A stretch of 33,048 bases of DNA from Prado023 sp032123675 (GTDB lineage Bacteria > Actinomycetota > Actinomycetes > S36-B12 > CAIYMF01): NCBI GenBank assembly GCA_032123675.1, contig JAQBEX010000106.1, forward strand, positions 1 to 33,048, in the 5' to 3' direction. The notes beneath the pieces are model-generated. The model saw nothing but the letters and a program-made list of their open reading frames with translations, ran no database searches and was not told the origin of the DNA. A program made the position numbers and the translations under genes. Shown one piece after another: positions 17,416 to 25,380 of the stretch. The stretch's first letter is position 1. Each line of letters opens with the position of its first letter.

Positions 17416-18255
17416 TCAGCCCAGCGACGCCCGGAACGACGACGCCGGGTAGGTGCCGAGGATGCTGACCTCGTGGGAGAAGAACTCGAGCTCCTCGAGC
17501 GCGAACGCCAGGCCACGATCAGCCGGATGGCCCTCAACGTCGGCGTAGAACTGGGTCGCCGAGAACTGGCCGTCGAGCATGTAGCTCTCGAGCTTGGTCA
17601 TGTTCACGCTGTTGGTCGCGAACCCCCCGAGCGCCTTGAACAGCGCAGCGGGCACATTCCGGACTCGGAACACCAGCGTGGTGATCAGCGGCTCCTGGCC
17701 AGGTTCGATGTCCTCCGGTTCCCGGGCCAGCACGAGGAACCGCGTGGTGTTGTGATCGGCGTCCTCGATGTTCTCGGCGAGGACCTCCAACCCGTAGGTC
17801 TCGGCGGCCAGTGCCGACGCGATGGCCGCACGCGACGGGTCGGCCACCTCGGCCACCTCGCGCGCGGAGCCGGCTGTGTCGGCAGCCACGATCGGCGTGA
17901 GTCCCAGGCGGCGGATCGCATGACGGCACTGGCCCAGGGCCATGACGTGACTCTCCACGGTGCGAAGCTCCTCGACCCTGGCACCCGGCACACCGAGCAG
18001 CTGGTGGCGGATCGGCAGGAAGTGCTCGCCGATGATCGCCAGGCCCGCGACCGGCAGCAGGTGGTAGATGTCCGAGACCCGCCCGGCCAAGGAGTTCTCG
18101 ATCGGGATCATCGCCATGGGCGCAGAACCGTCGGCCACGGCGGCGAAGACATCCTCGAACGTGGCACAGGCCATCGGCGTCGCGCTGGGGTAGACCTCAT
18201 TGATCGCGATGTGCGAGTTGGCACCCATCTCGCCCTGGAACGCCACGACGGTCAC
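17416..18255 (-). CDS. pheA: Prephenate dehydratase (phenylalanine biosynthesis)
   Basis: Converts prephenate to phenylpyruvate, 279 aa, monofunctional with no chorismate mutase domain. The PDT domain (about 1-180) shows VVAFQGEMGANSHIA, MIPIENSLAGRVSDIYHLL, VAADTAGSAREVAEVADPSR and the catalytic DHNTTRFLVL. A C-terminal ACT domain (about 195-275) with MTKLESYMLDGQFSATQFY should give phenylalanine feedback control. The GANSHIA N-terminus and the ESYM variant of the usual ESRP motif resemble alphaproteobacterial PheA, from memory, rather than the usual actinobacterial form. The GTG start at 18255 overlaps the DUF4446 stop as GTGA, so translation is coupled. Confidence 0.95.
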   Translation of the reverse strand: MTVVAFQGEMGANSHIAINEVYPSATPMACATFEDVFAAVADGSAPMAMIPIENSLAGRVSDIYHLLPVAGLAIIGEHFLPIRHQLLGVPGARVEELRTVESHVMALGQCRHAIRRLGLTPIVAADTAGSAREVAEVADPSRAAIASALAAETYGLEVLAENIEDADHNTTRFLVLAREPEDIEPGQEPLITTLVFRVRNVPAALFKALGGFATNSVNMTKLESYMLDGQFSATQFYADVEGHPADRGLAFALEELEFFSHEVSILGTYPASSFRASLG

Positions 18256-18815
18256 TGTCCACTCCCCACTGCTGCGTCGATCGCCTGCTGTTCCTCGGCG
18301 GTCAGGCTACCGTCGGCGGCGCCGCCGGAGACCGTCCGGACGTACGTGCGGACGTCGGCCTTGCCCGACAGGGTCGTCAGGACCAACCCCGATCCGGTGT
18401 CGTCGAGCAGCGCCACGCTGTAGGACAGCCGGCCGCCAACATCGGCGAACGCGTCGTAACGCACCAGGGCCACGTGCCGAAGTGCGGTCGGATCGACGGT
18501 CGGATCGGCGGCAGCAGCCGCGACCTCACCGATCTGGCTGCGCAACTGGTCGACGTCGGACCGGACAGAGGACGCGCCGGTGCCGACGTCGTCCACGCGC
18601 GTGGTCAGGTCGTCAACCTCCACCCTGAGTGCCGCCAGAGCCGCGCTCAGCGACTCCAGCGCGGCGAGGTCGGGAGCCGATGAGCCCGACCCGATGGACC
18701 CGGTTCGCGCGGACCGTGTGGCCCATCGGCGGTTGGCGATGGTCGCCAGGACGATGGCGGCAATGGCCAGCCCCAGAGCGACCAGCGCGATGACCGAGCT
18801 GACGATGGGGGACAT
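18252..18815 (-). CDS. DUF4446 family membrane-anchored protein
   Basis: A 187-aa protein with one N-terminal transmembrane segment (SPIVSSVIALVALGLAIAAI, about residues 2-24). A coiled-coil region follows (about 50-95; heptad-like LESLSAALAALRVEVDDL). The DUF4446 core is around RHVALVRYDAFADVGGRLSY and SVALLDDTGSGLVLTTL. The acidic C-terminus ends with SLTAEEQQAIDAAVG. Function is unknown. The ATG at 18815 is chosen because TACCCT lies 8 nt upstream, and the upstream extension to 18875 is Pro-rich and unconserved in look. It is the first gene of a two-gene operon with pheA. Confidence 0.85.
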   Translation of the reverse strand: MSPIVSSVIALVALGLAIAAIVLATIANRRWATRSARTGSIGSGSSAPDLAALESLSAALAALRVEVDDLTTRVDDVGTGASSVRSDVDQLRSQIGEVAAAAADPTVDPTALRHVALVRYDAFADVGGRLSYSVALLDDTGSGLVLTTLSGKADVRTYVRTVSGGAADGSLTAEEQQAIDAAVGSGQ

Positions 18816-18823
18816 GGACCGAC

Positions 18824-18829
18824 AGGGTA
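18824..18829 (-). promoter_or_regulatory. -10 box of the DUF4446-pheA operon (leaderless)
   Basis: TACCCT on the minus strand, 8 nt before the ATG at 18815, matches the TANNNT leaderless pattern seen at other genes here. Confidence 0.5.
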
Positions 18830-18914
18830 GTGGTGCGGGAGCGGGGTCCGGAAACGGTGCTCCGTCGGCCACCACTGGAGGTCGCAGGGCACGATGACCG
18901 CTGGGCGGGCACTG

Positions 18915-18962
18915 GCGAGCCCCGATCAGCGAGACGGGGGATGCACGCTGATCGGGGCTTGC
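18915..18962 (-). terminator. Hairpin downstream of the glycerophosphodiesterase gene
   Basis: AGCCCCGATCAGCG (18918-18931) pairs perfectly with CGCTGATCGGGGCT (18946-18959) around a 14-nt loop. With a G-U pair and two further G-C pairs the stem reaches 17 bp. It lies about 46 bp after the stop at 19009, between two minus-strand genes. No U-tract follows, as is common for actinobacterial terminators. Confidence 0.7.
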
Positions 18963-19008
18963 GCAAACTGTAGCACTCAGGAGAGCGCTGTCTCAAGGGT
19001 CCGCACGA

Positions 19009-19869
19009 TCATTGCTCCGGTTGGCGCACCGCGGCGGACACGTCGCCGGGTCTATTGGTGATGATCGCTGTGACGCCGAGGCGCCGGCAGAGTTCCACGT
19101 CCTGCGGCTCGTCGACGGTCCACACGTACAGCTGGCCACCCATGCGCTGGACGCGGCTGGCGTAGTTCGGGTGTTCCCTGAGGATGGCAACATCAGGGCC
19201 GGAGATGGTCGCGCCGAACGGCAGGTCACCTGCACGCATCCGCAACGGGACCCGGTCCATCAGGAACACGCGAGGGACGCCCGGGGCCAACGTGCGGAAG
19301 CGTCGGATCGCCTGGGCGGAGAAGGACATGACCCGCACTGGATGGGGACCCTGACGGGCGGGATTGGCGAGCCCGAACCTGCGCAACTGGGCGACGACGG
19401 CCTGCTCGACCCAGCCGGCATACCGTGTGGGGTGCTTGGTCTCGATGGCCAGCAACATGGGCCGCGAGTTGCTGGTGACCAGGTCCAGGAGCGTGGGCAG
19501 GGTCAGGATCCCGCCGGATTCGTCTGACATCACGTGCTCGCCGGGCCATGAATGCCGGCGCCGATCGGCCAGCCGACGCTCCCGAAGTGGCCGGCGGGCA
19601 GGGCGCGCTCCGCTGTCCTGGGCCCAGGACTCGAAGTCGTGCCTGCGCAGGTCGGCCAGGGTCTTGGTCGACACCACGCCCCAGCCGTCACTGGTGCGGT
19701 CGATCCTGCGGTCGTGGACGCAGACCAGGTGCCCGTCAGCGGTCAGCCGGACGTCACACTCCAAGCCGTCTGCGCCCTGGTCGATGGCCAACTGGTAGGC
19801 GGCCAGGGTGTGCTCGGGCTGCTCGGCACTGGCACCTCGATGGGCGATCACCAGTGGATGGCCGGACAC
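19009..19869 (-). CDS. Glycerophosphodiester phosphodiesterase
   Basis: GDPD-family TIM-barrel enzyme hydrolysing glycerophosphodiesters to glycerol-3-phosphate and an alcohol, 286 aa. The active-site set is at the N-terminus: HRGASAEQPEHTLAAY (His10, Arg11), ADGLECDVRLTADGH (Glu37, Asp39) and VCVHD (His52). Later blocks are LAIETKHPTRYAG, VRVMSFSAQAIRRF, LYVWTVDEP and VTAIITNRPGDV. No signal peptide is seen, so it is probably cytosolic. The GTG start at 19869 lies just before the conserved strand; in-frame sequence upstream is the antisense of the next gene. An Arg-rich stretch at about residues 75-95 is unusual for the family. Confidence 0.92.
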   Translation of the reverse strand: MSGHPLVIAHRGASAEQPEHTLAAYQLAIDQGADGLECDVRLTADGHLVCVHDRRIDRTSDGWGVVSTKTLADLRRHDFESWAQDSGARPARRPLRERRLADRRRHSWPGEHVMSDESGGILTLPTLLDLVTSNSRPMLLAIETKHPTRYAGWVEQAVVAQLRRFGLANPARQGPHPVRVMSFSAQAIRRFRTLAPGVPRVFLMDRVPLRMRAGDLPFGATISGPDVAILREHPNYASRVQRMGGQLYVWTVDEPQDVELCRRLGVTAIITNRPGDVSAAVRQPEQ

Positions 19870-19951
19870 GGGCCACCAGCATGCCCGGTGACCAGTCCGC
19901 CCGCGCGCTGTGCGGCACTTCTGGCGCCCCCAGGTCCCACAGCGGGATCGG

Positions 19952-21535
19952 TCAGGTCTGGTCGGAGCCGAAGAGCACGCCGGGGTTGAGCAGTCCTGCG
20001 GGATCCACCGAGGCCTTGATGGCACGCATCCAGTCGATCTGCTCCGGGGACCGGGCCAGGTGCAGCGAAGCCGCCTTCGCCCGACCGATCCCGTGCTCAG
20101 CGCTGATGCTGCCTCCGAGCGCGGAGACCACCTCGAGGACCCGATCACCGGTCGCGACGTCCATCCCGACGAGCTGGACGTGCAGGTTGCCATCCAGGGC
20201 ATGTCCGAAGAATCCGACGCTCGGGTCATCCGCGCCCGGTGCACCCGTGGGCCCCAGGCCGGCACCGGCGTTCGCGTCCCCGCCGGGGTTCGCGCCCGGG
20301 CCGGGGCGAGCCGGGCCGGGGCGAGCGCGGGCGTCGGGGTTCGCGCCCGGGCCGACGCTAGCGCGGGCGTCGGCCACCAGAGCTCGGATCGCGGACACCG
20401 CGTGGTCCAGGTCCGCCAGCCGCACGCTGACGTCGAGCTTCTGCAGCTCGGGCATCGCGGCGTACAGCTCAGACTGCCGCTCCCGCAGTGCCCAGAGCCG
20501 CTGGCGGTCGGCCGGGTCCACGGCCACGGCCACCACCCGTTCACCGACCGAGGCAAGCCCCTGTGCCGTGGCCCCGTCGGCCACCTCCAGCACCAGCAGC
20601 CAGCCGGCAGCACCCGGATCCGGGTCCGTCCCGCGGTCCAGGGGGTCTGGCTGCCCCAGTGCCACGGCCGCGCGCGCCACACCGGCGGCGTCGACCACCT
20701 CAGCGGCGAGCAGCGGCCACCCCTGGGCCTCGACGACGCGGGCACACCGCACCGCCTCAGCCAGGTCGGTCACCGCCACCAGCGCGACCGTCGACTGCGG
20801 TGGTGGCGCATGCAGCGCCACCTCCACCTGCGTGATCACCCCCAGCGTCCCCTCGCTGCCGGCCAGCAGAGCGGCGAGGTCGAACCCGCAGTTGTCCTTG
20901 CGGGGGCGCCCGACAGTGCGCACGACCCGGCCGTCGGCCAGCACTGCCACCAGCCCGCGCACCTGGTCGCGCATCATCCCGTACGCGGACACGCCCATCC
21001 CCCCGGCGTTGGTCGCGACCATCCCGCCGACCGTCGCAGAGTCGCGGGCGGCCAGGTCCACGCCGAACCGCAGCCCGCTGGCCCTGGCCGCCTCGGCCAG
21101 GCGCGCAGCGGTGACGCCGGCACCAACGACCACGGTCCGCTCATCCGGGTCGGGGGCCTCGATGTGATCCAGGCCGGCGGTCAGCAGCAGCAGGCTCGGC
21201 CGGTCAGGGACGGATCCGCCGACCAACCCGGTGTTGCCACCCTGCACCTGCACCGCCGCCCCTGCAGCCCGGGCCGCCGCCAGGACGGCCGCGACCTGCT
21301 CGGTGCTGGTCGGGCGGGCGGCGGCGAGCGCTGGGCCCACCCATCGTCCGGTCCAGTCCACGCAGTGCCCGGCGAGCACATCCGGGTCGGTGATCACCGC
21401 GACCCCCGCTGCGGCCAGCGCCTCGACCAGGCCACTGGGCGCCGCAGCCGGCGCGGCGGAGAGGTGCTCAGCCGTTGCTGCGGTTGCGGGCGTGGCGGGC
21501 CTGTCCGGCGCGGGAAGGGGGCTCACGGGGACCAT
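19952..21535 (-). CDS. FAD-linked oxidase (D-2-hydroxyglutarate / D-lactate dehydrogenase type)
   Basis: A 527-aa flavoprotein of the VAO/PCMH family. The FAD-binding PP loop VQGGNTGLVGGSVP is the form typical of D-2-hydroxyglutarate dehydrogenases. Further blocks are RDSATVGGMVATNAGG, LLAGSEGTLGVITQVEVAL and the C-terminal SAEHGIGRAK. The FFGHALDGNLHVQL block replaces the usual GHxGDGNxH, with Leu in place of the second Gly. A low-complexity Gly/Pro/Ala/Asn insert of about 45 residues (DNA about 20240-20365), built from internal duplications, sits just before that block. Start choice between ATG 21535 and GTG 21526 is open. An Ala/Pro-rich tail precedes the domain. Substrate unproven. Confidence 0.88.
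   Translation of the reverse strand: MVPVSPLPAPDRPATPATAATAEHLSAAPAAAPSGLVEALAAAGVAVITDPDVLAGHCVDWTGRWVGPALAAARPTSTEQVAAVLAAARAAGAAVQVQGGNTGLVGGSVPDRPSLLLLTAGLDHIEAPDPDERTVVVGAGVTAARLAEAARASGLRFGVDLAARDSATVGGMVATNAGGMGVSAYGMMRDQVRGLVAVLADGRVVRTVGRPRKDNCGFDLAALLAGSEGTLGVITQVEVALHAPPPQSTVALVAVTDLAEAVRCARVVEAQGWPLLAAEVVDAAGVARAAVALGQPDPLDRGTDPDPGAAGWLLVLEVADGATAQGLASVGERVVAVAVDPADRQRLWALRERQSELYAAMPELQKLDVSVRLADLDHAVSAIRALVADARASVGPGANPDARARPGPARPGPGANPGGDANAGAGLGPTGAPGADDPSVGFFGHALDGNLHVQLVGMDVATGDRVLEVVSALGGSISAEHGIGRAKAASLHLARSPEQIDWMRAIKASVDPAGLLNPGVLFGSDQT
20285..20354 (-). repeat. Internal GC-rich repeats in the FAD oxidase gene
   Basis: GGGGTTCGCGCCCGGGCCG occurs at 20285-20303 and 20336-20354, with shorter repeats GGGCCGGGGCGAGC and GCGCGGGCGTCGG between and after. 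They keep the reading frame and encode the GPGANP/ARPGPA-type insert. Confidence 0.8.
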
Positions 21536-21800
21536 CCTGCCCAGAGCCGGTCTCGCTGGGCCCACCAGGCAAGCAGGGACCCGGAGGAACAGCCCGCTGG
21601 CATCCACCGCCCCGGCCCGTGCCGGCGGCCTGCGCGCCGGCACCATCGCCCGACCGGCCGCACGCACTGGATCGTGGGCACGCTGCAGGAACGTCCACGG
21701 GGCGGGACGGCGCCACCGCGCGTCGGGTCCGGCGTGGTGTCAGGATGACTGTCATGCACGGCGGGACTCGTCGTGCTGTCGAACGAGGAGGAACCCTTCA

Positions 21801-22829
<1,029 letters not shown>

Positions 22830-22861
22830 GCTGAAGCACGGGGGCGCCCGCCCCCTCCCGT

Positions 22862-22908
22862 CGTGGTCGTCGATTCGGCGCATCCAATCGGTCGAATCGA
22901 CGACCACG
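22862..22908. repeat. 47-bp hairpin element, copy 1
   Basis: CGTGGTCGTCGATTCG (22862-22877) and CGAATCGACGACCACG (22893-22908) form a perfect 16-bp stem around the 15-nt loop GCGCATCCAATCGGT. It lies 32 bp after the fba stop and may terminate fba. A second copy with the same loop is at 23880-23926. Confidence 0.9.
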
Positions 22909-22970
22909 CGGGGCGGGGGGGTGTGGACGGCCGGTTGGCACCACCGCCCGCTGGGCGGATCCTGCCGCGC

Positions 22971-23705
22971 ATGGGACCCCGACTGACACCAGCCATCCGC
23001 CACCTCATCACCCTGCAGCGGGGGTTGATCGCCGACTGGCAGGCCCGCGAGCTGGGGATGTCCCGGAACACCCTCATGCGGGCGCGCCGGACCGGTTGGA
23101 TGCAGGTGAGCCCCCACGTCTTCGTTGACCGCGACCATGAAGTGCTCGTCGGCCAGTTGCGCATGGCGGGCGTTCTTGAATGTGGTCCCGGCGCCGTGCT
23201 CGCCGGACGCAGCTCGCTGGCCGAGCACGGGTGGCGGGCGGATGACGAGTCCCACGTGGAGGTCGTGGTTCCGCGCGGCCGTCGCCTGCGGGCCCGCGGC
23301 GCGCCCGCGTGGCTGCGGATGCACCACCCGCGAGCGGAGGTCCCCGGGTCGGGATGCCCGGCTCGGACATCCGCGCCCCGAGCGGCCATCGACGCGTCCT
23401 CGTGGGCACGCACGGCCCGCGAGACCGTATTCCTCCTCACCAGCGCCGCACAGCAACGCCTGGTCACCCCGCAGCAACTGCACCGGGAACTGAGCACCAG
23501 GACGAAGCTGCGCAATGCACCGACGATTCGCGAGGTGCTCCGGGAGCTCGATGCCGGCGCAACGAGCTCCCACGAAGCGACCTTCCTGCGTGAGTGCCGC
23601 CGGCGCGGCTTGCCCACGCCCCGGATGCAGACCGGTCGGCGCGACTCCAACGGGAGGTGCCGGTACACCGACGCCGAGTTCACGCTGCCTGACGGCCGGC
23701 TGTGA
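22971..23705 (+). CDS. AbiEi/DUF559-type protein, N-terminal part (gene split by frame change)
   Basis: A 244-aa product. The N-terminal region resembles the AbiEi antitoxin winged-helix (LITLQRGLIADWQARELG, then MSRNTLMRARRTGWMQV). The rest resembles the large actinobacterial family ending in a DUF559/PD-(D/E)XK-like nuclease fold, with TSSHEATFLRECRRRGLP and RYTDAEFTLPDGRL. The frame then stops at TGA 23703-23705, just where the family normally continues into VEIDG. The continuation is present one frame away (next entry), so the catalytic region is divided. The ORF could be a frameshift mutant, a sequencing indel, or two coupled chains. The ATG at 22971 has only a weak ribosome site. It is flanked by two copies of a hairpin element. 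Confidence 0.7.
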   Translation: MGPRLTPAIRHLITLQRGLIADWQARELGMSRNTLMRARRTGWMQVSPHVFVDRDHEVLVGQLRMAGVLECGPGAVLAGRSSLAEHGWRADDESHVEVVVPRGRRLRARGAPAWLRMHHPRAEVPGSGCPARTSAPRAAIDASSWARTARETVFLLTSAAQQRLVTPQQLHRELSTRTKLRNAPTIREVLRELDAGATSSHEATFLRECRRRGLPTPRMQTGRRDSNGRCRYTDAEFTLPDGRL

Positions 23706-23887
23706 TCGTCGAGATCGACGGGGTGGGCCACCTCGAGGTGCAGTCGTGGCACGCCGACATGGTTCGGCACAACGGGTTGGCTGCCGCCACGGGTGCGCTC
23801 ATCCTCCGAGTCACCGGGTGGGAGCTCCGCCACGACCCAGATCCGTTCTTCACGATCCTGTCCTCGGTTCTCAATCCGTCGCGGTAG
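23702..23887 (+). CDS. DUF559-type nuclease C-terminal part (second half of split gene)
   Basis: A 61-aa frame beginning GTG at 23702, overlapping the TGA of the preceding ORF as GTGA. It reads VIVEIDGVGHLEVQSWHADM, then NGLAAATGALILRVTGWELR and DPDPFFTILSSVL, the C-terminal part of DUF559-like endonuclease-fold proteins, including the ExD pair of the PD-(D/E)XK-type site. Adding one G to CTGTGATC would restore a single 305-aa frame, so a 1-nt deletion is the simplest explanation. The GTGA overlap would also permit coupled translation of a separate chain. The stop codon TAG (23885-23887) lies inside the left arm of the hairpin element. Confidence 0.6.
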   Translation: MIVEIDGVGHLEVQSWHADMVRHNGLAAATGALILRVTGWELRHDPDPFFTILSSVLNPSR

Positions 23888-23926
23888 TCGAATCGGCGCA
23901 TCCAATCGGTCGAATCGACTACCACG
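23880..23926. repeat. 47-bp hairpin element, copy 2
   Basis: Left arm 23880-23895 and right arm 23911-23926 around a loop identical to copy 1 (GCGCATCCAATCGGT). Fourteen of 16 positions pair. Relative to copy 1 the C-G pair at stem position 7 has become A-T on both sides, a compensatory change. It overlaps the stop codon of the split nuclease gene and probably acts as its terminator. Confidence 0.9.
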
Positions 23927-23965
23927 GCGGGGGTGAAGGGGGTGCCCGGCCCGACGCAGCCCCGC

Positions 23966-24023
23966 TAGGGTGGTTGCCAGACCCCGGACTGGGGTGTCTG
24001 GTCGAGCGCCCCAAGGCGCGCTC
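23966..24023 (+). promoter_or_regulatory. purA promoter -10 and leader hairpins
   Basis: TAGGGT at 23966-23971 is a plausible -10. The leader of about 60 nt before purA can form two hairpins: CCAGACCCC against GGGGTGTCTGG (one bulge; about 23977-24001), and GAGCGC against GCGCTC (about 24004-24023). The second lies just before the GGGGGGAGG ribosome site. No known riboswitch consensus was recognised. Confidence 0.35.
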
Positions 24024-24039
24024 CGAGGGGGGAGGCGAC

Positions 24040-25326
24040 ATGCCGGCGGTCGTGATCGTGGGAGCCCAGTGGGGTGACGAGGGCAAGGGCAAGGCGACGG
24101 ACCTGCTCGGCGGCCGTGCCGACTACGTGGTGCGCTACCAGGGCGGCAACAACGCCGGGCACACCGTGGTGATCGGCGAGGCGAAGTTCGCCCTGCACCT
24201 GCTGCCGAGCGGAATCCTGTCCCCGACGTGCGTGCCGGTCATCGGCAACGGCGTCGTGGTCGACCTCGAGGTGCTCTTCACCGAGATGGACGGACTCAAC
24301 GCCCGCGGCGTCGACACCTCCCGGCTGCAGATCAGTGCCGACGCGCACATCATCACCCCCTACAACGTGATGCTGGACAAGGTGACCGAGCGCTTCCTGG
24401 GCAGCGCGAAGATCGGCACGACCGGCCGCGGCATCGGGCCCACCTACGGCGACAAGATGGCCCGCGTCGGCATCCGGATCCAGGACCTGATGGACCCCTC
24501 GATCCTGTACCGGAAGGTCGAGGGCGCGCTGGTCAACAAGAACCAGGCCCTGGTCAAGGTGTTCAACCGGCGGGCGGTCGAGGTCGACCAGGTCGTCGAG
24601 CACCTGCTGTCCTACGCCGACCGGCTCCGGCCGTACGTCGCGGACACCGGATTGCTCCTCAACGACGCCCTCGACCGCGGCGAGACCGTGATCCTCGAGG
24701 GCGGGCAGGGCACGCTGCTCGACGTGGACCATGGCACGTACCCCTACGTCACCTCGTCGAACCCGACGGCCGGCGGAGCCAGCACCGGCTCAGGAATCGG
24801 GCCCACCCGGATCGACCGCGTGCTCGGCATCCTCAAGGCCTACACGACCAGGGTCGGTGAGGGACCGTTCCCGACCGAGCTGTTCGACGCCGACGGACAG
24901 GCCCTGCGCACCATCGGCGGCGAGGTGGGTGTCACCACCGGCCGGGATCGGCGCTGCGGCTGGTTCGATGCCCCGATTGCGCGGTACGCGACCCGCGTGA
25001 ACGGTATGACCGACTACTTCCTGACCAAGCTCGACGTGCTCAGCACCTTCGAGACGATCCCGGTCTGTGTGGCCTACGACGTGGACGGCCAGCGGGTCGA
25101 CGAGGTCCCGATGACCCAGACCGACTTCCACCACGCGAAACCCATCTACGAGATGCTCCCGGGCTGGAGCTCCGACATCTCCGACGTGCGCGCCTTCGAC
25201 GAGCTGCCGGCCAACTGCCGCAGCTACGTGCGCTTCCTGGAGGAGCAGGCCGGGTGCCGGGTGTCCGCGATCGGCGTGGGGCCCGACCGAGATGCGACGC
25301 TCGTGCTCCACGACCTGCTGAACTGA
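24040..25326 (+). CDS. purA: Adenylosuccinate synthetase
   Basis: Catalyses GTP-dependent joining of IMP and aspartate, the first step to AMP, 428 aa. GAQWGDEGKGKATDLL (residues 8-23) is the GTP-binding loop with catalytic Asp13. GGNNAGHT includes catalytic His41. KIGTTGRGIGPTYGDK binds IMP. ILEGGQGTLLDVDHGTYPYV, GGASTGSGIGPT, KAYTTRVGEGPFPTEL and VTTGRDRRCGWFDAP complete the family set. The ATG at 24040 has a strong GGGGGGAGG ribosome site. The downstream gene starts 54 bp later with its own promoter-like -10. Confidence 0.98.
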   Translation: MPAVVIVGAQWGDEGKGKATDLLGGRADYVVRYQGGNNAGHTVVIGEAKFALHLLPSGILSPTCVPVIGNGVVVDLEVLFTEMDGLNARGVDTSRLQISADAHIITPYNVMLDKVTERFLGSAKIGTTGRGIGPTYGDKMARVGIRIQDLMDPSILYRKVEGALVNKNQALVKVFNRRAVEVDQVVEHLLSYADRLRPYVADTGLLLNDALDRGETVILEGGQGTLLDVDHGTYPYVTSSNPTAGGASTGSGIGPTRIDRVLGILKAYTTRVGEGPFPTELFDADGQALRTIGGEVGVTTGRDRRCGWFDAPIARYATRVNGMTDYFLTKLDVLSTFETIPVCVAYDVDGQRVDEVPMTQTDFHHAKPIYEMLPGWSSDISDVRAFDELPANCRSYVRFLEEQAGCRVSAIGVGPDRDATLVLHDLLN

Positions 25327-25367
25327 GCCGGACCCACCGACGCCCAGCAGCGCCGGCCGCTCGCGGG

Positions 25368-25373
25368 TAGCGT
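25368..25373 (+). promoter_or_regulatory. -10 box of the NADH:flavin oxidoreductase gene (leaderless)
   Basis: TAGCGT lies 7 nt before the ATG at 25381 with no ribosome site between, matching the leaderless pattern. Confidence 0.5.
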
Positions 25374-25380
25374 GGCCGCA

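Noticed and set aside
19870..20745. N-terminal extension of the glycerophosphodiesterase frame
   Set aside because: The extension reads out of frame through the FAD oxidase gene. The enzyme fold begins at HPLVIAHRG just after GTG 19869.
21231..21800. N-terminal extension of fba by 190 codons
   Set aside because: It overlaps the FAD oxidase antisense and is Arg/Pro/Ala-rich. The aldolase family begins at 21801, where an AGGAGG site is present.
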